From positions 122,776,125 through 122,840,124 of the forward strand of contig NC_133897.1 of the NCBI RefSeq assembly GCF_964199755.1: DNA of 64,000 bases, in the 5' to 3' direction. This document shows, piece by piece, positions 60,001 to 64,000 of this stretch. This stretch comes from Larus michahellis. Its lineage: Eukaryota; Chordata; Aves; Charadriiformes; Laridae. The position numbers and the translations under genes are program-made. Numbering within the stretch: the stretch's first letter is position 1; each line of letters begins with the position of its first letter. The notes under the pieces are model-generated. The model ran no database searches. It saw only the letters and a program-made list of their open reading frames with translations, and was not told the origin of the DNA.

Positions 60001-63000
60001 CATTTCGAACACAGATAAAAAAGAACAAAGTACTGAAGTATGGAAATCACTCTGATCCCTATTAAATACCAAATCACAAAGAGATGTCTGAATACAAAAA
60101 GCTATTATTAATAAAGCTTCTGTAGTGTAAGCGGCATAGAGCTCTTTGCAAATTAAAGTGACTTTTGCCTCTTGTGGTTTTGGGGATTCCAATTTCTATT
60201 TGTTTGTGTTACGTTACGTGAACTATCTGCTTCCTTTTGCTCTTTTGTATTATTTAAGACTCCACAAGCCTCCCATTCTGGAGCAAAAATCACTTTGAGT
60301 TGGAATTTTTCATGTCTTATGTAAATATATGACAGAGAGAGGACATAGCTCCATCCCTTTGCACTTCTGCCACTTGCGGTCTGCATGGACAAAGTGCCTT
60401 TTCTTTCTCATCCTCTAGAGCAAATTAGGCTCCATGAGACTCAAGAGGATGGGAACTCATGATGCTTTCTCCTCCACCTCTAACAAGGATGTATAGTTGA
60501 TGTGCTCTTCCTGCACACTGAATAGCTGCAGCAGGGACTCCATCTCCCTGAAATAAAACCACTTCTTTGTGCTCCCTGTGAATTCACAGCATTCTGCCAC
60601 AGAAGCCCTGACTCAGCAGCGCACTCTCCAGCATCCACTGGGGGATATTTTTCGCTTAACTCCCTTTTCTGTAACTAATATTGTCCAAATCTGCTCTTGA
60701 TTCAAAAACAGACAATATAAATAACAGAATAAAGAGGGCATTTAAGAACCCTGCAATTTGTTTCTTCCTTCCTCCTGGGAGCTGCAGTACCCATTGATCA
60801 GGAAAGAGAACAACAACATACATACAGGGACACAAATATATATCCTTCTTCCTTCTTTCCTGCTGACTGAAGGGTAATACAGGAAATAACTGCTCAGTGT
60901 CAAGATTTAGAAGCTGTGCATTAGTGGCATAGCTGAAACACAAATTCTCTGTCCTCAAATATGAAGGTTTTAAGGTCTCTTGGAGGCCCATGCCCTCACT
61001 GCAATTCAGATTTTTAATTAGTTTCTTCCAAAACAGTTTTACAATTACTTGTAATTTGTCCACCAGTAATTTTCTTCCTTCTTAACAGAGACACAAACTG
61101 CTCCTGGTCTGCAACAGCCAGACTTTTGGGTTTTCTTAATAAAACTGTGCTTGAAGAGTCTTTCTTTAGATCAACCCCCTTGTTACACGCAGAGAAACGG
61201 CACCACAAATTGCATGGATGCAGATCATTAACATCTCCTTACAAACCTCAATTTCTTTAAAAACGAACATTTAGGAATTAGATATAATTGGAAGGAAACA
61301 CAGTAGTGGTGATTTCCAAGTGGCAGTACATGTGCACTTGTATTAATATTCAGATGTATTGCATTAGCACAGAACCTGTATCCAGTCTGCAACAGGCGCT
61401 CGTATCAAGCTGCTCTATTCCGGTTGCTGCTATGACAACTATCCAGAGGCAAATGTCAGGTCAGCTCCCAGCATATGTGTCTAGGCCATAATTGCTTTGT
61501 CAGAAACCTAATAGCCACCTACTCCTACTCCTCTAACAGCTAAAAGCGATATTGTTAAAATTATTAAATGTTGCAATATTCTTAACACCCTATTCATATG
61601 CTACTAAAGCACTGAAAACTTTAGATTTGCCTTCCTTTTATCCCCCAAACTAGAATGGGGGTGAAGAATGTATGTAAAGTGCCTATTTGCAAATTTATGT
61701 TCATTTATGTTTCAGTGTAAACCTGGGATCATTAAACTTTCTCTTCCTTGGGCGTTAGATATTATCTTTCACTCCACCACGATGATTACTGATATTTAAT
61801 TTGCCTGGTTACAAATCACAGCATGGAAAAAAATTATAGCTGTCATCTTGATGAGAGGTTTCTTAAAAAATGCATTCAGTGTTTATCATAAAGAATTGCT
61901 TCATAGCATCATAGTGCATGACAGTCTGTGCACAGTGCGTAGACTTGCTCTTATCAATTTGAAAAGCTCAAATAATCAAAGATTTCTTTGAGTTTAGCTT
62001 TTATAATTAAATAAACTGGTAGCTTCCACAAGACTCAGAAATATAACCTGCACATTTTCCCTAATCTTATTTATTCTAATCTTACATCATACCTTTTAAC
62101 CTAATGATTAAAAAAAAAAAATACATTTAACGTTTATATTGAGGGAACTTTTCTGAAATGCCTAGCAGAGAGTGAAATACTTGAAGCAGAGATAGTGATG
62201 AAGTAAGTAATACTCTCGCAACTGCAAAGTTGTCTTGCAGCCATTTCCAAACGTGATCTCATGTGAAGAATTAAAGTCAGTCTGCATATAACTGATTTGT
62301 TCAGTGAAAGGGAAATTGCCTCCCATGCACACATGGGGACATACACATATCCTAATAGCTTCGTTGTATTACCTCCAATTTGCCCTGTAGATAGAGATAA
62401 AGAATAGGTGAATTAAATCAAACTAAGCAAATTACAAATTATACAAGAAAAGTATTATTCTGATGGCTGTGCAGTGAAGGTATAAGGACAACACCTTTGT
62501 CAGGCTATACAGTTGTCCGACTGTTGTTATTTTCAGCTAGTCTCTGAAATGAAAAAAAATTGTACCCTTTAAATTCACATTAAAAAAAAAAAGGCAGAAA
62601 ACCTTTTTCTTATCATGTTTATCCTATAAAATATGACTGACAAGCACTCTGTGAAGAGCCTACTAATGTAAAAAGGACCATTTCTGGCTGAGAAATGCCT
62701 TTCTTAGGATGGGAGATATGTAAGATAAATTTCATTTTCCTCTGAGCTTAAGCTCTCTTTGGGCTCAACTTGTCATTTGCTATGTAACTACAAAAGAATC
62801 AGACATTGCATGTCCAATTACTTGGGGCATAAGGATGAAAGAAGCGTACATAGCTCACTCCTTTGGCTACCCAAAACCTCTGCATGCTATGGTAGCCCTG
62901 CAATGACATTACCCACTGAGATGGAGGTCAAATTGCTAAAACATGGACTGAGTCCAGGAGACAACCCAGTCCACTGGCTTCGCAGTCATATGTGACCACT

Positions 63001-64000
63001 ACTCTCCTATCTACGAATACAATAATGAATACTCAAAGGTCCAGATTCCTGAGTAGTACAAAAAACAACGTGGCGCCAATTAAGCTACATCAATTTTCTA
63101 AATGATCTGTCTAACTATACATGACATGTCCATACAAGGGTTCATACACTTCTACAGACATATTACTCTATGATTCAGTTCTTTTCCTGCTATCCCATAT
63201 TCATCCTTCCTCCTGGCTCCCAGGTGCTGATATTTTGTCTTGATCGCCAAAAGCTTATTTCAATTAGAAGAGAAATGCTCATTTGTACATTTTGCAACAT
63301 GACAGCATGCAAAAAGAATCAATTCTAAACAACAAAACAATGAAACAAAAAGCAGCTGTTGTAAAAAACATTTGTGTCCAAATAAGGCTGAAGGCAATTT
63401 TTTCCTAGTATCATTCTTATTTGCTTTTCCAAAGGAAGATTTCACCTTTTTATCTTCCTTAGTAAAAACGAAGGGGCAGGTCCTCTCGCATACTGATATA
63501 TATAAATTTTCCCTTGAAGAATTTTCATTAGTCTTTTTGATTTCAGACAGGACAGTAACAAGACTAATCCACCTCCACTTTCTACAGAGTACCATAGCCC
63601 AGCGCTGCTCCAGGATGTTTCATGATGAGGTTTTATAAAACCTACACTGCACACTTTTCAGAAGAAGCAGCAACTGACAACGGTTAAGGTCTTAAAATGA
63701 AACTTCCATTTCTGTGACCACCCACAAGCAGAGCCACAGAGCCCTTGCAGTGGCAGCCCACAAAACAAGCATCCCAACCTCTGTTCACTGCCCAGGACAG
63801 TAACGACAGGATGACTTTTTCCAGATTTTTCAACTTATTTAACCATTCTTCTTTTGCCCAAGCAAGACAGAATTTGGTTTGTAAAGTGAAGGACACAACA
63901 AAAGAAGTCATCCTGTTTGCCATATGTAAAGAATGCACGTAAAAAGCTCTACTTAATTTATCTCATGACTCCCTTGTTGATAGTAGTCCAGAAACTCCAC
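54032..64000 (-). other. NOL4: NOL4 intron to the right edge of the window
   Basis: AT-rich intronic sequence assigned to NOL4 because the preceding exon lies further right. It holds a 69-codon myristoylation-type reading frame at 56873, an A-rich run at 57852-57882 and several short A- or T-runs. No NOL4 exon, CR1 element or RNA gene was recognised. Confidence 0.6.
56873..57082 (+). other. 69-codon reading frame with N-myristoylation-type start (unverified)
   Basis: The frame starts at an ATG in strong Kozak context (ACGATGG) and encodes a peptide opening MGNAFS. This fits the N-myristoylation pattern (Gly2, small residue at 6), and the segment then shows basic residues and amphipathic helices before a stop at 57080. 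Retroviral matrix domains and some small membrane-anchored proteins begin this way. I see no primer-binding site, LTR or further gag-pol frames around it, so a viral origin is not shown. A chance frame of this length is common in 64 kb. It is antisense to NOL4 within an intron. Confidence 0.15.

Noticed and set aside
60656..61063. 135-codon minus-strand frame in the NOL4 intron.
   Set aside because: It has no ATG at its beginning, no good flanking splice sites noticed, and no similarity to NOL4 or another family.
46136..64000. Searched for the preceding NOL4 exon (RKRIRTYLKSC to RLERQQ).
   Set aside because: No segment with this peptide was found on the minus strand, so the intron is taken to run off the right edge.
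1..64000. tRNA, rRNA, snRNA, CRISPR or prokaryotic mobile elements.
   Set aside because: No cloverleaf with promoter boxes, no regularly spaced repeats and no prokaryotic gene organisation were seen.

Overview
The window is vertebrate nuclear DNA, almost certainly from a bird. It carries several 3'-truncated CR1 LINEs ending in the ATTCTRTG repeat typical of birds and reptiles. It also carries a decayed endogenous-retrovirus LTR of a type I recall from bird genomes, and two coding exons whose peptides match vertebrate NOL4 (nucleolar protein 4). There are no bacterial-style operons, CRISPR arrays, tRNA or rRNA genes.

The only recognised gene is NOL4, read on the minus strand (right to left); only its 3' end is here. 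The penultimate coding exon (46135-45955) and the terminal coding exon (35213-35020, TGA at 35022-35020) are separated by a 10.7 kb intron. The 3' UTR runs left from 35019 to one of several poly(A) signals (34226, 33892 or 33285). Everything right of 46135 is intron of the same gene, with earlier exons beyond the window. Inside the 10.7 kb intron is an unannotated-looking 81-nt segment (41555-41475) with a strong acceptor, a consensus donor, no stop, and phases that fit exactly between the two NOL4 exons. It is a candidate in-frame 27-residue cassette exon and the best lead in the window.

Positions 1 to about 33.2 kb are intergenic, downstream of NOL4. This part holds three larger CR1 pieces (17.9, 19.2 and 27.5 kb), a short CR1 relic (30.4 kb), the LTR relic (about 30.0-30.3 kb), a 169-nt pure pyrimidine tract (7.8 kb), simple repeats, and AT-rich blocks with octamer and homeodomain palindromes that look like enhancers. 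In mammals NOL4 faces ASXL3 tail to tail, but no ASXL3 exon is recognisable here.

In the right-hand intron, two diverged copies of a roughly 200-bp module (50.9 and 53.8 kb) form a repeat I cannot name; the second copy sits between two copies of a 56-bp sequence. A 69-codon reading frame at 56.9 kb opens with an N-myristoylation-type start in strong Kozak context. An exon-like open segment lies at 31.0-31.2 kb. All calls come from reading the sequence and remembered family knowledge; no alignment or database search was run.
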